DNA of 64,000 nucleotides, from positions 256,129 to 320,128 of the forward strand of contig SCTR01000006.1 of assembly GCA_004297305.1 (NCBI GenBank), in the 5' to 3' direction. This DNA comes from Actinomycetota bacterium. GTDB lineage: Bacteria; Actinomycetota; Actinomycetes; S36-B12; FW305-bin1. Below are positions 1 to 13,939 of this stretch, piece after piece. A model generated the notes under the pieces. The model was given only the letters and a program-made list of their open reading frames with translations, was not told the DNA's origin and made no database searches. Position numbers and translations under genes: made by a program. Every line of letters starts with the position of its first letter. Within the stretch, counting starts at the first letter, position 1.

Positions 1-1096
1 CGCTGGAGAACGCGACGGTGTCGAGCACCGTCCAATCCGCCGGCCGCGTGAAGCCGTCGGCCACGGCCTGCAGCGTCGGGTTCGGCTGTAACTCGCTGGC
101 GCCCAACGCCCCCAGTGCCGCTGCGACCGGCGCGTCGGGGTCGAGGACGACGACGTCGCGCACCGCCATGCCGGGTGCGGTCAGCGTGCCGGTCTTGTCG
201 ACACAGACCACGTCGACCCGGGCCAGCACCTCGACCGCGGGCATCTCCTGCACCAGAGTTCGCTTGCGCGCCAACCGGACCACCGCGACCGCCATCGCGA
301 TGCTGGTCAGCAGGACCAGGCCCTCCGGGACCATGGTCACCACGCCCGCGATCGCCCCGCGGACGGCGTCCTTCACGGGGATGTCCGCGCGCAGCTGGGA
401 CACGACCAGCAGCAACCCGACCGGGACGAGGAACCACGACACGAACCGGATGAACCGCATGATCGAGTCGCGCAGTTCGGAATTGGTGAGGCTGAACTTC
501 TTCGCCTCCTGGGTCAGCCCAGCGGCGAACGAGTCCGCTCCCACCCGGGTAGCGCGGTAGAGCCCGTGGCCGGCCACGACGAACGAACCGGACATCGCGG
601 TGTCGCCCACCGCCTTGTCGACCGGGTCGGCTTCGCCGGTCAGCAGGCTCTCGTCGATCTCCAACCCGTCGCTGACCAGGATCTCGCCGTCCACCACGAA
701 CTGATCGCCGGTGCGCAGCACGACGAGGTCGTCGAGCACGATGTCGGCCGCCGCGACGGAGCGGTCGCCGTCAGCACGCCGTACGACCGGCCTGGCCGCA
801 CCGATGACCGACAGCGCGGCGAGTGTCCGGGCCGCCCGGTACTCCTGCACGATCCCGATGCCGGTGTTGGCCAGGATGATGAAGCCGAACAGCGCGTCCT
901 GCCAGGGCGCCACGACGAGCATGAGCACCCACAGCGAGCCGATGAGGCCGTTGAACCACGTGAAGGTGTTGGTCCGGACGATGTCGCCCAGCGACCGTGC
1001 GTTCGCGTCCGGCGCGTGATTGGCCTGCCCGCGGGCGATCCGGTCATCGACCTCCGCCTGGGTCAGGCCCGGCCCCACCAGCGTCTGGCTCGTCAC
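1..1096 (-). CDS. ctpE: CtpE-like P-type cation ATPase (N-terminal part; runs off the window)
   Basis: Minus-strand reading from a GTG at 1096 gives 365 codons without a stop and continues past base 1, so the C-terminal half is missing. The protein has no N-terminal metal-binding domain. It contains the actuator-domain motif LLTGEADP, the membrane motif MVPEGLVL and the phosphorylation motif DKTGTLT near residue 300. This arrangement resembles mycobacterial CtpE, a membrane calcium exporter; the calcium assignment rests on family resemblance only. The GTG overlaps the stop of the upstream phosphatase gene (GTGA), so the two are probably co-transcribed and translationally coupled. The ATP-binding domain lies outside the window. 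Confidence 0.9.
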   Translation of the reverse strand, partial: MTSQTLVGPGLTQAEVDDRIARGQANHAPDANARSLGDIVRTNTFTWFNGLIGSLWVLMLVVAPWQDALFGFIILANTGIGIVQEYRAARTLAALSVIGAARPVVRRADGDRSVAAADIVLDDLVVLRTGDQFVVDGEILVSDGLEIDESLLTGEADPVDKAVGDTAMSGSFVVAGHGLYRATRVGADSFAAGLTQEAKKFSLTNSELRDSIMRFIRFVSWFLVPVGLLLVVSQLRADIPVKDAVRGAIAGVVTMVPEGLVLLTSIAMAVAVVRLARKRTLVQEMPAVEVLARVDVVCVDKTGTLTAPGMAVRDVVVLDPDAPVAAALGALGASELQPNPTLQAVADGFTRPADWTVLDTVAFSS

Positions 1097-2022
1097 GGGG
1101 CCAGCCCGTCGAGGCGGCGGAGGATGACGCCCTCCCGCAACGCCCACGGGCAGATCTCCAAGGAGTTCAACGAGAACAGGTCCATCGCCGCTTCGGCCAC
1201 GACGGCACCGGCGACCAGTTGCGGGGCACGGCCGAGAGAGACGCCGGGCAGCGTCGAACGCTCCACCGCCGACATCGCCGCAAGCTTCGGCAGCCACTCG
1301 TGCAGGTCGGCCCGCCGCAGCGTCCGCCGGACGAACGGGCCCTCGCTGCTGGGTGCCGCGCCGGTGATGCGCGCCAGCTGCCGGAACGTCTTGCTGGTCG
1401 CCACCGCGTGCCGCGGCTCCCCGACGCGCAGCACCGAGCCGACCACCTCGGCAATGCTCGCGCGTACCTGCCGGCGCAGCGCCCGCACGTCGTCGGGCGA
1501 CGGCGGATCGGTCTGCAGCCGGTCGCGCGTCAACCGGCCGGCGCCCAGCGCCAGGGACACCGCCACGTCGGGGTCCTCGTCGGCACCGGTGGCGATCTCC
1601 AGCGAGCCGCCGCCGATGTCGAGCACCAGCAACCGGCCGGACGACCAGCCGAACCAGCGGCGTACGGCCAGGAACGTCCAGCGGGCCTCGTCTCGGCCGG
1701 ACAGCACCTGCAGGTCGATACCGGTCTGCCGGCGGACCCGGTCGAGCACCTCGTCACCGTTGGTGGCGTCACGCAGCGCCGACGTGGCGAACGCGACGAC
1801 CTCGGTGACCCCCAGGTCCTCGGCGACCTCGAGGGACTCGCGGACGAAGGCCACCAGCTCGTCGATCGCGGCCTCATCGACCCGGCCGTCGACGGTCAGG
1901 TGTTCGGACAGCCGCAGCTCGTGTTTGCGCGAGGACGCAGGGACCGGTGCACCGCCGTGATGCGCGTCGACGACCAGCAGATGGACGGTGTTGGAACCGA
2001 CGTCGAGCACACCGAGTCGCAC
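1093..2022 (-). CDS. ppx: Ppx/GppA family exopolyphosphatase/pppGpp phosphatase
   Basis: A 309-residue protein. The N-terminal [10 protein letters not shown] and the central [11 protein letters not shown] match the two phosphate-binding loops of the ASKHA-fold Ppx/GppA family, which hydrolyses inorganic polyphosphate or pppGpp in the cytoplasm. The length is typical of the short actinobacterial members that lack the C-terminal HD domain. The GTG at 2022 is chosen because an upstream extension reads as low-complexity Arg/Gly sequence over the divergent gene, and because a TACCGT box lies 7 nt upstream. Whether polyphosphate or pppGpp is the main substrate cannot be read from the sequence. Confidence 0.88.
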   Translation of the reverse strand: MRLGVLDVGSNTVHLLVVDAHHGGAPVPASSRKHELRLSEHLTVDGRVDEAAIDELVAFVRESLEVAEDLGVTEVVAFATSALRDATNGDEVLDRVRRQTGIDLQVLSGRDEARWTFLAVRRWFGWSSGRLLVLDIGGGSLEIATGADEDPDVAVSLALGAGRLTRDRLQTDPPSPDDVRALRRQVRASIAEVVGSVLRVGEPRHAVATSKTFRQLARITGAAPSSEGPFVRRTLRRADLHEWLPKLAAMSAVERSTLPGVSLGRAPQLVAGAVVAEAAMDLFSLNSLEICPWALREGVILRRLDGLAP

Positions 2023-2029
2023 GTCGCCG

Positions 2030-2035
2030 ACGGTA
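2030..2035 (-). promoter_or_regulatory. -10 box for leaderless transcription of the Ppx/GppA gene
   Basis: TACCGT on the minus strand ends 7 nt before the GTG at 2022, which puts the predicted transcription start on the start codon. It is back to back with the -10 box of the divergent gene at 2064. Confidence 0.5.
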
Positions 2036-2051
2036 CCGCCGGACGCGCCCC

Positions 2052-2057
2052 TAGGCT
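2052..2057 (+). promoter_or_regulatory. -10 box for leaderless transcription of the cysteine-rich gene
   Basis: TAGGCT ends 6 nt before the GTG at 2064, and no Shine-Dalgarno sequence precedes that start. No clear -35 is seen. Confidence 0.5.
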
Positions 2058-2063
2058 TGCCCG

Positions 2064-2828
2064 GTGCCCGAAGTGCCGCTGGACTTTCCCCGGGCGTGGA
2101 TCGAGTTCCCCGACCCCGCCGATCCGGCGCAACTCTTCCGCTGCGACCTGACCTGGCTGACCTCCCGATGGACCTGCATCTTCGGCCGGGGTTGCCGCGG
2201 CATCTACGCCGATCGCCCCGACGACGGATGCTGTACGCACGGCGCGCACTTCTCCGGCCGTAAGGACGAGAAGCGCGTCGCCCGCTTCGTCGAACGCCTC
2301 GGTCCCGACGAGTGGCAGTTCCACAAGTCCGGCCACAAGAAGGGCTGGGTCGAGACCGACGAGGAGGGCGCACGCAAGACCCGCGTCCACAAGGGCGCCT
2401 GCATCTTCCTGAACCGGCCCGGCTTCGCCGGCGGCGAAGGGTGCGCGCTGCACGGTCACGCTCTGGCGCAAGGGCTCTCGCATGTGGCCACGAAGCCGGA
2501 CGTGTGCTGGCAGCTGCCGTTGCGGCGCGCCTTCGACTGGCGGGAGGCCGCCGACGGCCACCAGGTCCTGGTGGTCACCGTGACCGAGTACGACCGGCGG
2601 GGCTGGGGACCCGGTGGGCACGATTTCGACTGGTACTGCAGCGGGAACACCGAGGCGCACGTGGCCGGGGAGCCGGTGTACCGCTCCAGTCGTGACGAGT
2701 TGGTCGCGCTCATGGGAGTCGCGGCGTACGACGTCCTGGTCGGCTACTGCGAGGACCACGAGGCCGCCCGCGCGCCGCTGGCGCGGCACCCCGCCGACCC
2801 TCCACCGACCGGTTCGCCCGCCGGCTGA
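2064..2828 (+). CDS. Cysteine-rich conserved protein of unknown function
   Basis: 254 residues from a GTG. Cysteines cluster as CIFGRGC, then GCCTHGAHF, then GACIFL and GCALHGHA, with single cysteines in VCWQL and WYCSG. The Cys/His spacing suggests a metal-binding or Fe-S protein, broadly like the YkgJ-type cysteine-cluster proteins, but I do not recognise the family with certainty. There is no signal peptide or membrane segment, so it is probably cytoplasmic. It lies between the divergent phosphatase gene and radA, both read from apparent leaderless promoters. The last 20 or so residues are Pro/Ala-rich and probably disordered. No function is assigned. Confidence 0.8.
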   Translation: MPEVPLDFPRAWIEFPDPADPAQLFRCDLTWLTSRWTCIFGRGCRGIYADRPDDGCCTHGAHFSGRKDEKRVARFVERLGPDEWQFHKSGHKKGWVETDEEGARKTRVHKGACIFLNRPGFAGGEGCALHGHALAQGLSHVATKPDVCWQLPLRRAFDWREAADGHQVLVVTVTEYDRRGWGPGGHDFDWYCSGNTEAHVAGEPVYRSSRDELVALMGVAAYDVLVGYCEDHEAARAPLARHPADPPPTGSPAG

Positions 2829-2874
2829 CGACGTCGCAGCGGTGTGGCGGACGAACGCTGTCAGTGCCACCCCC

Positions 2875-2880
2875 TACGGT
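2875..2880 (+). promoter_or_regulatory. -10 box upstream of radA
   Basis: TACGGT ends 7 nt before the radA ATG at 2888, with no Shine-Dalgarno sequence between them. This fits a leaderless mRNA. Confidence 0.5.
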
Positions 2881-2887
2881 CGCGACC

Positions 2888-4276
2888 ATGGCCAAGGCAG
2901 GTCCGGTCCACCGGTGCGCGGAGTGCGGCTGGACGACGCCGCGGTGGGTCGGCCGCTGCGGCGGGTGCCAGGCGTGGGGGACCATCGAGGCCACCGTCCC
3001 TGCCGCTGGCGGGAGCACGGCCGCGGGGCCGGTCACCACTGCGGCGGTCCCGATCGACCGGGTCGACGCGCAGCCGGCGTACGCCCGGGGCACCGGCGTG
3101 GCGGAGTTCGACCGCGTGCTCGGCGGCGGCCTGGTGCCGGGGGCAGTCGTGTTGCTGGCCGGCGAACCCGGGGTGGGGAAGTCCACCCTGCTGCTCGACG
3201 TCGCCGCGCGGGTCGCCGAGCCGGGCAGGGCGGCGCTGTACGTGACCGGCGAGGAGTCCGCCGCGCAGGTGCGGCTGCGTGCCGGGCGGATCGACGCGTT
3301 GAACCCCGAGGTGTTGCTGGCAGCCGAGACCGACCTCGCCGCCGTCCTCGGACAGGTCGACGAGGTCCGGCCTGCACTGCTGATCGTCGACTCGGTGCAG
3401 ACCATCGCCAGCCGCGACGTCGACGGTGGTCCCGGCGGGGTGTCGCAGGTTCGCGAGGTCGCCGGTCAGCTGATCCGGGTGGCCAAGCAGCGTGGGATCG
3501 CGGTGATCCTCGTCGGCCATGTGACCAAGGACGGCTCGGTGGCCGGCCCCCGGCTGCTGGAACACCTCGTCGACGTCGTGCTGCATTTCGAGGGTGATCG
3601 GCACGCCCGCCTCCGGCTGGTCCGGGCGGTGAAGAACCGGTACGGCAACACCGACGAGGTCGGCTGCTTCGAACTGCTCGACGACGGTATCCACGGCCTG
3701 GCCGATCCCAGCAGACTCTTTCTGTCACAACGTGATTCGGCCGTACCGGGGACCTGCGTGACGGTGACCGTCGAGGGCCGCCGACCGCTGGTCGCCGAAG
3801 TGCAGACGCTCGCCGTGGACGGCAACGGTGGGACGCCGAGGCGGGCGACCGCCGGGGTCGACCCGGCCCGGGTGGCCATGCTGTGCGCGGTGCTGGAACG
3901 GCACGCCGGACTGCCGCTGTCGCACCGGGAGCTCTACGTCGCCACCGTCGGTGGCATGCGGGTCGCCGAACCGGCTGCCGACCTGGCGGTCGCGCTCGCC
4001 TTGAACTCCGGCGTGACCGACCACGGCCTGTCCGGATCGCTGGTCGCGATCGGCGAGGTCGGCCTGGCCGGGGACGTCCGCCGGGTGGTGGGGGTCGACC
4101 GCCGGCTGCAGGAGGCCGCGCGACTCGGCTTCAGTCACGCCCTGGTGCCGCCGGACAGCGGCCCGGCCCCGGCCGGGATCGTGGCGCACGAAGTGAGCCA
4201 GCTACGGCAGGCGCTGCGGCTGGCACGCGATATCGGCGGCGGTGCGGTCGTCACACCGTTGCACGCACGGCGGTGA
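2888..4276 (+). CDS. radA: DNA repair protein RadA
   Basis: 462 residues in the order expected of RadA: an N-terminal four-cysteine zinc finger (CAECG...CGGC), a RecA-like ATPase with Walker A GEPGVGKST, the RadA-specific KNRYG motif, and a C-terminal Lon-protease-like domain. RadA is a DnaB-type branch-migration helicase used in recombinational repair. The ATG at 2888 is preferred over an upstream in-frame start because it sits directly before MAKAGPVHRC, the typical beginning, and has a TAnnnT box 7 nt upstream. disA follows 30 nt downstream on the same strand, as in mycobacteria and Bacillus. Confidence 0.95.
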   Translation: MAKAGPVHRCAECGWTTPRWVGRCGGCQAWGTIEATVPAAGGSTAAGPVTTAAVPIDRVDAQPAYARGTGVAEFDRVLGGGLVPGAVVLLAGEPGVGKSTLLLDVAARVAEPGRAALYVTGEESAAQVRLRAGRIDALNPEVLLAAETDLAAVLGQVDEVRPALLIVDSVQTIASRDVDGGPGGVSQVREVAGQLIRVAKQRGIAVILVGHVTKDGSVAGPRLLEHLVDVVLHFEGDRHARLRLVRAVKNRYGNTDEVGCFELLDDGIHGLADPSRLFLSQRDSAVPGTCVTVTVEGRRPLVAEVQTLAVDGNGGTPRRATAGVDPARVAMLCAVLERHAGLPLSHRELYVATVGGMRVAEPAADLAVALALNSGVTDHGLSGSLVAIGEVGLAGDVRRVVGVDRRLQEAARLGFSHALVPPDSGPAPAGIVAHEVSQLRQALRLARDIGGGAVVTPLHARR

Positions 4277-4294
4277 TCCCACCGCGTACGTCGC

Positions 4295-4300
4295 TACCCT
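4295..4300 (+). promoter_or_regulatory. -10 box upstream of disA
   Basis: TACCCT ends 6 nt before the disA GTG at 4307. disA may therefore have its own leaderless promoter in addition to read-through from radA. Confidence 0.45.
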
Positions 4301-4306
4301 GATGCG

Positions 4307-5386
4307 GTGGCCGACGACATCGATGCCCGCCTGCGCGCGGCGTTGGCGATGGTCGCGCCGGGCACCGCCTTGCGGGACGGACTCGAGCGGGTGCTGCGGG
4401 GCAAGACCGGCGCGCTCATCGTGCTGGGTTCCGATCCGACGATCGACGCGATCACCAGTGGCGGCTTCGCCCTGGACGTGGAGTTCTCGGCGACGCGGCT
4501 GCGGGAACTGGCCAAGATGGACGGCGCGCTGATCCTGGACTCCGGTGCCGGCCGGCTGCTGCGCGCAGCGGTTCAGCTCGTCCCCGATCCGGCCATTCCG
4601 ACCGAGGAGACCGGCACGCGCCATCGCACCGCCGACCGGGTGTCGCGGCAGAGCCACTTCCCGGTGATCAGCGTCAGCAAGTCGATGAACATCATCGCGC
4701 TCTACGTCGACGGACGCCGGTACGTCCTGGAGGACCCGGCGGCGATCCTCAGCCGGGCGAACCAGGCCCTGGCCACGCTCGAGCGGTACAAGCTGCGCCT
4801 GGACGAGGTGAGCGGAACCCTGTCGGCGCTGGAGATCGAGGATCTCGTCACCGTCCGCGACGTGAGCAGCGTCGCGCAGCGGCTGGAGATGGTGCGCCGG
4901 ATCGCCCAGGAGATCCAGGCGTACGTCGTCGAACTCGGCACCGACGGCCGGCTGCTGTCGCTGCAACTGGCCGAACTCGTCGCCGGCGTCGGCGACGACC
5001 GCGGTTACGTCGTCCGCGACTACCTGCCCAGTGGATCGCGCCGTACGGTGACGGCCGAGCAGGCACTGGAAGCGCTGGATGCGCTGTCACAGAACGAGTT
5101 GCTGGACCTGTCCGTCGTAGCGCGCTGCATCGGCTACCCGAGCGGTCCGGAAGCCCTGGAACAGGCCGTGAGCCCTCGCGGCTATCGCCTGCTGTCGCGG
5201 GTGCCGCGGTTGCCGGTGCTGCTGGTGGAACGGTTTGTCGACCACTTCGGGGGCCTTCAGAAGATGCTGGCGGCCAGCGTCGACGACCTGCAGGCGGTCG
5301 AAGGTGTCGGCGAGAGCCGGGCGCGGTCGGTGCGCGAGGGACTGTCGCGGCTGGCCGAGTCCAGCATCCTCGAGCGCTACGTCTAG
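4307..5386 (+). CDS. disA: DNA integrity scanning diadenylate cyclase DisA
   Basis: 359 residues. The N-terminal DAC domain carries [11 protein letters not shown] and the ATP-binding RHRTADR motif (consensus DGA and RHR; here DSGA sits at the corresponding site after MDGALIL). The middle is a helical spine and the C-terminus contains helix-hairpin-helix sequence ([10 protein letters not shown]) that binds branched DNA. DisA makes cyclic di-AMP from two ATP and is regulated by binding recombination intermediates, often through RadA, which is encoded directly upstream. The start is GTG. Length and layout match family norms. Confidence 0.95.
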   Translation: MADDIDARLRAALAMVAPGTALRDGLERVLRGKTGALIVLGSDPTIDAITSGGFALDVEFSATRLRELAKMDGALILDSGAGRLLRAAVQLVPDPAIPTEETGTRHRTADRVSRQSHFPVISVSKSMNIIALYVDGRRYVLEDPAAILSRANQALATLERYKLRLDEVSGTLSALEIEDLVTVRDVSSVAQRLEMVRRIAQEIQAYVVELGTDGRLLSLQLAELVAGVGDDRGYVVRDYLPSGSRRTVTAEQALEALDALSQNELLDLSVVARCIGYPSGPEALEQAVSPRGYRLLSRVPRLPVLLVERFVDHFGGLQKMLAASVDDLQAVEGVGESRARSVREGLSRLAESSILERYV

Positions 5387-5435
5387 GCCGTCGTTCGGCC
5401 CCGCTCGGGTTCGTTCGGCGCGCAGCCGCCGGTGG

Positions 5436-6101
5436 TCAGGCGGCGGTCAAGGCGAACGGCGTGGCCTTGCTGGTCACGTCGCCGTTGCGGGCGACGACGG
5501 CGTACGACCCGGCCTGTGCGACCTTGCCTGCCGTCGAACAGGTCGGGCCGGTGAGCCGACCGTCCCAGGTGACCGTCGTGGAGTACGACTGGCCCGGCTG
5601 CAGGGTGACCACGTCCGTCCCGCTGGTGCTGCCGCAGTCGTCACTGGACCACACCTTGACCCCGCCGGACGACACGACGATCTCGTTGGCCTTCTGCCCG
5701 ACGTCCCGCTTGCACGCGGTTGCACTGGAGTTCGTCACCCGCAGTGTGAGTTTCGGTGTCGAGCCGACCTTGTACGAGGCTGCGTCCGTGGTGGCCGTCA
5801 CGGCGATGTCCGCCGGCGCGCAGTTGCCCGGTTCTGCCGGCGACTGACTCGGGCTGGTCGGCACCGAGGCGGACGGACTCGCTGACGGCTTGGCCGTCGA
5901 GGACGGGCTCGGCGAGGTCACCGCCGACGCCGACGGCGAGCCCGACGGTGCCGGCGTGGCAGCCGGCGAACCGCCGGCGGGCTTGAAGAACAGCCACCAG
6001 ATCAGCAACACGAGGAGCAGGAGCACGATCACCAACAGGGCCCGGCGGCGCCAGTAGACCCCCGGCGGCTCCGGGCCGACCGGGTTGAGGACCGAGCTCA
6101 T
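5436..6101 (-). CDS. Membrane-anchored extracellular protein with Ser/Pro-rich linker
   Basis: 221 residues: a short cytoplasmic N-terminus with RRR, one strongly hydrophobic segment (about residues 22-39), a Ser/Pro/Ala-rich linker to about residue 90, and a C-terminal beta-rich domain with four cysteines (NCAP, TACKR, SDDCG, PTCS) that could form two disulfides. The position between disA and mutY matches the M. tuberculosis membrane protein Rv3587c, whose role is unknown. A TAGCGT box lies 8 nt upstream of the ATG, inside the mutY start region. The gene converges with disA. Confidence 0.85.
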   Translation of the reverse strand: MSSVLNPVGPEPPGVYWRRRALLVIVLLLLVLLIWWLFFKPAGGSPAATPAPSGSPSASAVTSPSPSSTAKPSASPSASVPTSPSQSPAEPGNCAPADIAVTATTDAASYKVGSTPKLTLRVTNSSATACKRDVGQKANEIVVSSGGVKVWSSDDCGSTSGTDVVTLQPGQSYSTTVTWDGRLTGPTCSTAGKVAQAGSYAVVARNGDVTSKATPFALTAA

Positions 6102-6109
6102 GGCAGGTC

Positions 6110-6115
6110 ACGCTA
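6110..6115 (-). promoter_or_regulatory. -10 box for the membrane-anchored protein gene
   Basis: TAGCGT on the minus strand ends 8 nt before the ATG at 6101. It lies within the divergent mutY start region, so the two starts share sequence. Confidence 0.4.
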
Positions 6116-6120
6116 CTGCC

Positions 6121-7038
6121 ATGACCGGTGCGGACCGCCGTAGCGCGGCCGGGCCGGATATCGCCGCCGAACCGGCGCTGGTCGACGCGGTGTGCGCGTG
6201 GTATCTCGAACACCGCCGGGACCTGCCGTGGCGGGCCGCGGGAACCACGGCCTGGGGGGTGCTGGTCAGCGAGGTGATGCTGCAGCAGACCCCGGCCGAG
6301 CGCGTACGACCGGCGTGGACCCGCTGGCTACAGCGCTGGCCGGACCCGCCGTCGCTGGCAGCAGCGTCGCGGGCGGACGTCATCCGTGCCTGGGAGCGGC
6401 TGGGTTACCCACGGCGCGCACTGCGACTGCGCGAGGCCGCGATCGCTATCACCACGCAGTACGGCGGCCAGGTGCCGGCCTCGGAACCGGAGTTGCGCTC
6501 GCTGCCGGGCGTCGGGGAGTACACGGCGGCGGCCGTCGCCGCCTTCGCCCACGGCCGGCGCGCTGTCGTGCTGGACACCAACGTTCGTCGGGTGCTGGCC
6601 CGAGTCATCGGTGGGCGGGCATTGCCGGGGCCGTCGTTGACCGTCGCCGAACGTGCGCGTGCTGCTGCCGTCCTCCCGCAGGATCCGGCCCGTGCCGCGC
6701 TGTGGTCGGTCGGCGCCATGGAGCTGGGCGCTGTGGTGTGCTCGGCACGGGCGCCGGCGTGCCAGCGATGCCCGGTGAGCGCGTGGTGTGCGTGGGCGGC
6801 GCTCGGCCGGCCGGCGTACGCCGGGCCCACGCGGGTCGCGCCGGGCTTCGCCGGCACCGACCGGGAAGTGCGCGGTCGGCTGCTCGCGGTGCTGCGGGAC
6901 CGGCCGGGTCCGGCCGGCACCGACGAGCTGGCATCGGTCTGGCCTGATCCCGAGCAGCGGGCGCGGGCGCTGGCCGGTCTGGTCGCCGACGGACTCGTCA
7001 CCATGTCGGACGCTGGCCACGTCAGCCTGCCGGCGTGA
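6121..7038 (+). CDS. mutY: A/G-specific adenine DNA glycosylase MutY
   Basis: 305 residues from ATG 6121 (an in-frame ATG at 6100 would add seven residues and overlap the start of the divergent gene). Seen: SEVMLQQTPAERV, the helix-hairpin-helix LPGVGEYTAAAV, the catalytic aspartate in VVLDTNVRRVL, and a [4Fe-4S] motif CSARAPACQRCPVSAWC. MutY removes adenine mispaired with 8-oxoguanine. The C-terminal NUDIX-like MutT domain is very short (about 80 residues), as in other actinobacterial MutY proteins. Confidence 0.93.
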   Translation: MTGADRRSAAGPDIAAEPALVDAVCAWYLEHRRDLPWRAAGTTAWGVLVSEVMLQQTPAERVRPAWTRWLQRWPDPPSLAAASRADVIRAWERLGYPRRALRLREAAIAITTQYGGQVPASEPELRSLPGVGEYTAAAVAAFAHGRRAVVLDTNVRRVLARVIGGRALPGPSLTVAERARAAAVLPQDPARAALWSVGAMELGAVVCSARAPACQRCPVSAWCAWAALGRPAYAGPTRVAPGFAGTDREVRGRLLAVLRDRPGPAGTDELASVWPDPEQRARALAGLVADGLVTMSDAGHVSLPA

Positions 7039-7057
7039 GGCCCAGCGGTCGGCAGGG

Positions 7058-7546
7058 CTAGCGGGTGACTGACGGATCGGCCGGTTCCTGCGGCAGCGGC
7101 GCTCGGTCCGCCTGCCGCACCACCGTGCGGCCGCCCACCGGACCGTCGAGGATCACGTCGACCCAGGTGCGGTCGCCGGCGATGCCCAGACCCGCGCAGA
7201 CCTCACGCCGCGTCGGCGCGGACCGGGTCGCCTGGACGCTGATGCGGTCCCCGGCTTCCAGCGCCGTCACGCTCACACTGTCTCCGGAGCACAGCCCCGT
7301 CTCGGGGATCGCCACCGCCACCTGCACGTGCCCAGCGTCAGCCGTCGGCCGCCAGGCCACCGGTTCCAGCGCTGTCTCGGTGACCCCGAGCCGCCGCAGC
7401 GGACCGACCCCGCCGAGCACTCCGGCGAGCACCGTCACCGCGATCCCGAGGCCGAGCACGAGCACGAGCCAGCCCACCCACGCCCGCCGGCGGCGGCGCG
7501 GCGCGTCGAATTCGCGCAGGCCGGGGATGAGGGGTCCGTGTCGCAC
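7058..7546 (-). CDS. Single-pass membrane protein of unknown function
   Basis: 162 residues from GTG 7546: a basic N-terminus (PRRRRRAW), one transmembrane segment at about residues 24-48, then an extracytoplasmic domain with two cysteines. No recognised family. A TAGCGT box ends 6 nt upstream of the GTG, so it is probably leaderless. It converges with mutY and follows the clpC terminator. Confidence 0.72.
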   Translation of the reverse strand: MRHGPLIPGLREFDAPRRRRRAWVGWLVLVLGLGIAVTVLAGVLGGVGPLRRLGVTETALEPVAWRPTADAGHVQVAVAIPETGLCSGDSVSVTALEAGDRISVQATRSAPTRREVCAGLGIAGDRTWVDVILDGPVGGRTVVRQADRAPLPQEPADPSVTR

Positions 7547-7552
7547 GGGCCC

Positions 7553-7558
7553 ACGCTA
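7553..7558 (-). promoter_or_regulatory. -10 box for the 7058-7546 membrane-protein gene
   Basis: TAGCGT on the minus strand ends 6 nt before the GTG start at 7546, with no Shine-Dalgarno sequence. Confidence 0.45.
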
Positions 7559-7575
7559 CGGCTCCCGGCAACGCA

Positions 7576-7607
7576 CGACGGGCGCCTCCCGCGGAAGGCG
7601 CCCGTCG
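7576..7607 (-). terminator. Strong hairpin terminator after clpC
   Basis: A perfect 12-bp stem (7576-7587 with 7596-7607) around an 8-nt loop, 32 nt downstream of the clpC stop. There is no U-tract, as is common for actinobacterial terminators. Confidence 0.75.
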
Positions 7608-7639
7608 ATAGGCGTTCGTGATTGTCCTGGCCGAGCAGC

Positions 7640-10138
<2,499 letters not shown>

Positions 10139-10208
10139 CTCGCACCCTCCTGCCACGGCGGCCGTCCGGGACCTGCCCGCACCGGGTCTCCCCCGACGCG
10201 TCCTTGGC

Positions 10209-10214
10209 ACTCTA
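10209..10214 (-). promoter_or_regulatory. -10 box of the clpC promoter
   Basis: TAGAGT on the minus strand, about 70 nt upstream of the clpC ATG. The -35 position (near 10232-10237) reads TGAGGG, which is weak and fits an activator-dependent promoter. Confidence 0.4.
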
Positions 10215-10247
10215 GCCCCGGATGTGTTAACCCCTCATGTCGTCATC

Positions 10248-10262
10248 CGCCAGGTAGCGAAC
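10248..10262 (-). promoter_or_regulatory. ClgR-type operator upstream of clpC
   Basis: The minus strand reads GTTCGCT, five bases, then GCG. This equals the Streptomyces ClgR consensus as I recall it (GTTCGCY-N5-GCG). It lies just upstream of the predicted -35 of clpC, a position suited to activation. Confidence 0.6.
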
Positions 10263-10356
10263 GGGATCAGGGGTCTCGAGCCACCCTCGATGCCTGCCTC
10301 AACGAGACGCTGCGGGGTTCGCTTCCACCCCGATGTACGCCCAGAGTGAACTCACC

Positions 10357-10385
10357 GCCCGCTGCCTGGCAGCGATCAGGCGGGC
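10357..10385 (-). terminator. Probable terminator after lsr2
   Basis: Nested inverted repeats just past the lsr2 stop: an inner CGCTG/CAGCG pair and an outer GCCCGC/GCGGGC pair. No U-tract. Confidence 0.5.
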
Positions 10386-10402
10386 GCGGCGGGCCGTAGC
10401 CC

Positions 10403-10738
10403 TCAGCGGTGTTCGGCCTCGTACTTCGCGACCACGTCGGCCGGGATCCGGCCCCGTTCGCTGACGGCCAGGCCCTGGCTCTTCGCCCAGGCCCGGACCG
10501 CGACGTTGTCCGGCGCTGCCTTGCTCGCCCGCGCGGGCCGGGCGGCCGACCTGGACCGCGAACCACTGGCCCTGCGAGCGTGCCCGATCCAGATCGCGAA
10601 GTCGTCGCGCAGCTTCGCGGCGTTCGCCGCGGACAGGTCGATCTCGTAGCCGACCCCGTCCAGGGTGAAGCTGACCGTCTCGTCGGCTGCCGACTCGTCG
10701 ATGTCGTCGGTGAGCACGATCTGGACCTTGCGCGCCAC
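10403..10738 (-). CDS. lsr2: Lsr2 nucleoid-associated protein (H-NS-like)
   Basis: 111 residues from GTG 10738, with GGAGGT 4-5 nt upstream. The N-terminal dimerisation domain begins [13 protein letters not shown], the middle is basic and Ser/Arg-rich, and the C-terminal DNA-binding domain contains the AT-hook-like RGR in [10 protein letters not shown]. Lsr2 binds AT-rich DNA and silences acquired genes, which is relevant to the accessory block and mini-island in this window. It is divergent from ppc. Confidence 0.95.
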   Translation of the reverse strand: MARKVQIVLTDDIDESAADETVSFTLDGVGYEIDLSAANAAKLRDDFAIWIGHARRASGSRSRSAARPARASKAAPDNVAVRAWAKSQGLAVSERGRIPADVVAKYEAEHR

Positions 10739-10904
10739 GGCGACCTCCGCAGGTGCGGCGCCCGCCCCGGTGGGCGAGCAGCGAGGGACATTCCGGCTCG
10801 ACCTGTCACGCGCCGGGCACCGGCTCCGCAACTGGGCCGGGCCGGCCCGCGACAATATCAAGGCGAGGTGATCAATCCCCGACCCCGCCGAGCCACCGCG
10901 GCCG

Positions 10905-10910
10905 TACCCT
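10905..10910 (+). promoter_or_regulatory. -10 box upstream of ppc
   Basis: TACCCT lies 37 nt before the GTG at 10948, giving a leader of about 30 nt that contains a GGAG ribosome site. Confidence 0.4.
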
Positions 10911-10947
10911 GACCGCACCCACGGACGCCGACGCGGACGGAGACGAC

Positions 10948-13782
<2,835 letters not shown>

Positions 13783-13789
13783 TCGGCGC

Positions 13790-13935
13790 CCTGTTTCGAC
13801 GGACGGCCTGTTCGACCGGCATACGGCCCGGCGGCCTGTTTTTCGACGGACGACCTTCGCCTGGCATACGCCCGGCGACCGGCGCCCAGCCTCGACTGGC
13901 ATACGCGTGGCGACCGGCGTACGGCAGGCGACCGG
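13790..13935. repeat. Degenerate tandem repeats between ppc and the amidase gene
   Basis: Units of roughly 16-19 nt recur: CCTGTT(T)nCGACGGACG twice, GGCATACG three times, and GGCGACCGG three times. The tract fills the whole gap between the two convergent stop codons and has no open coding potential of its own. Confidence 0.65.
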
Positions 13936-13939
13936 AAAC

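Noticed and set aside
4259-4264. TTGCAC as a -35 for disA
   Set aside because: The spacing to the TACCCT -10 would be 30 nt, too long for a sigma-70 promoter.
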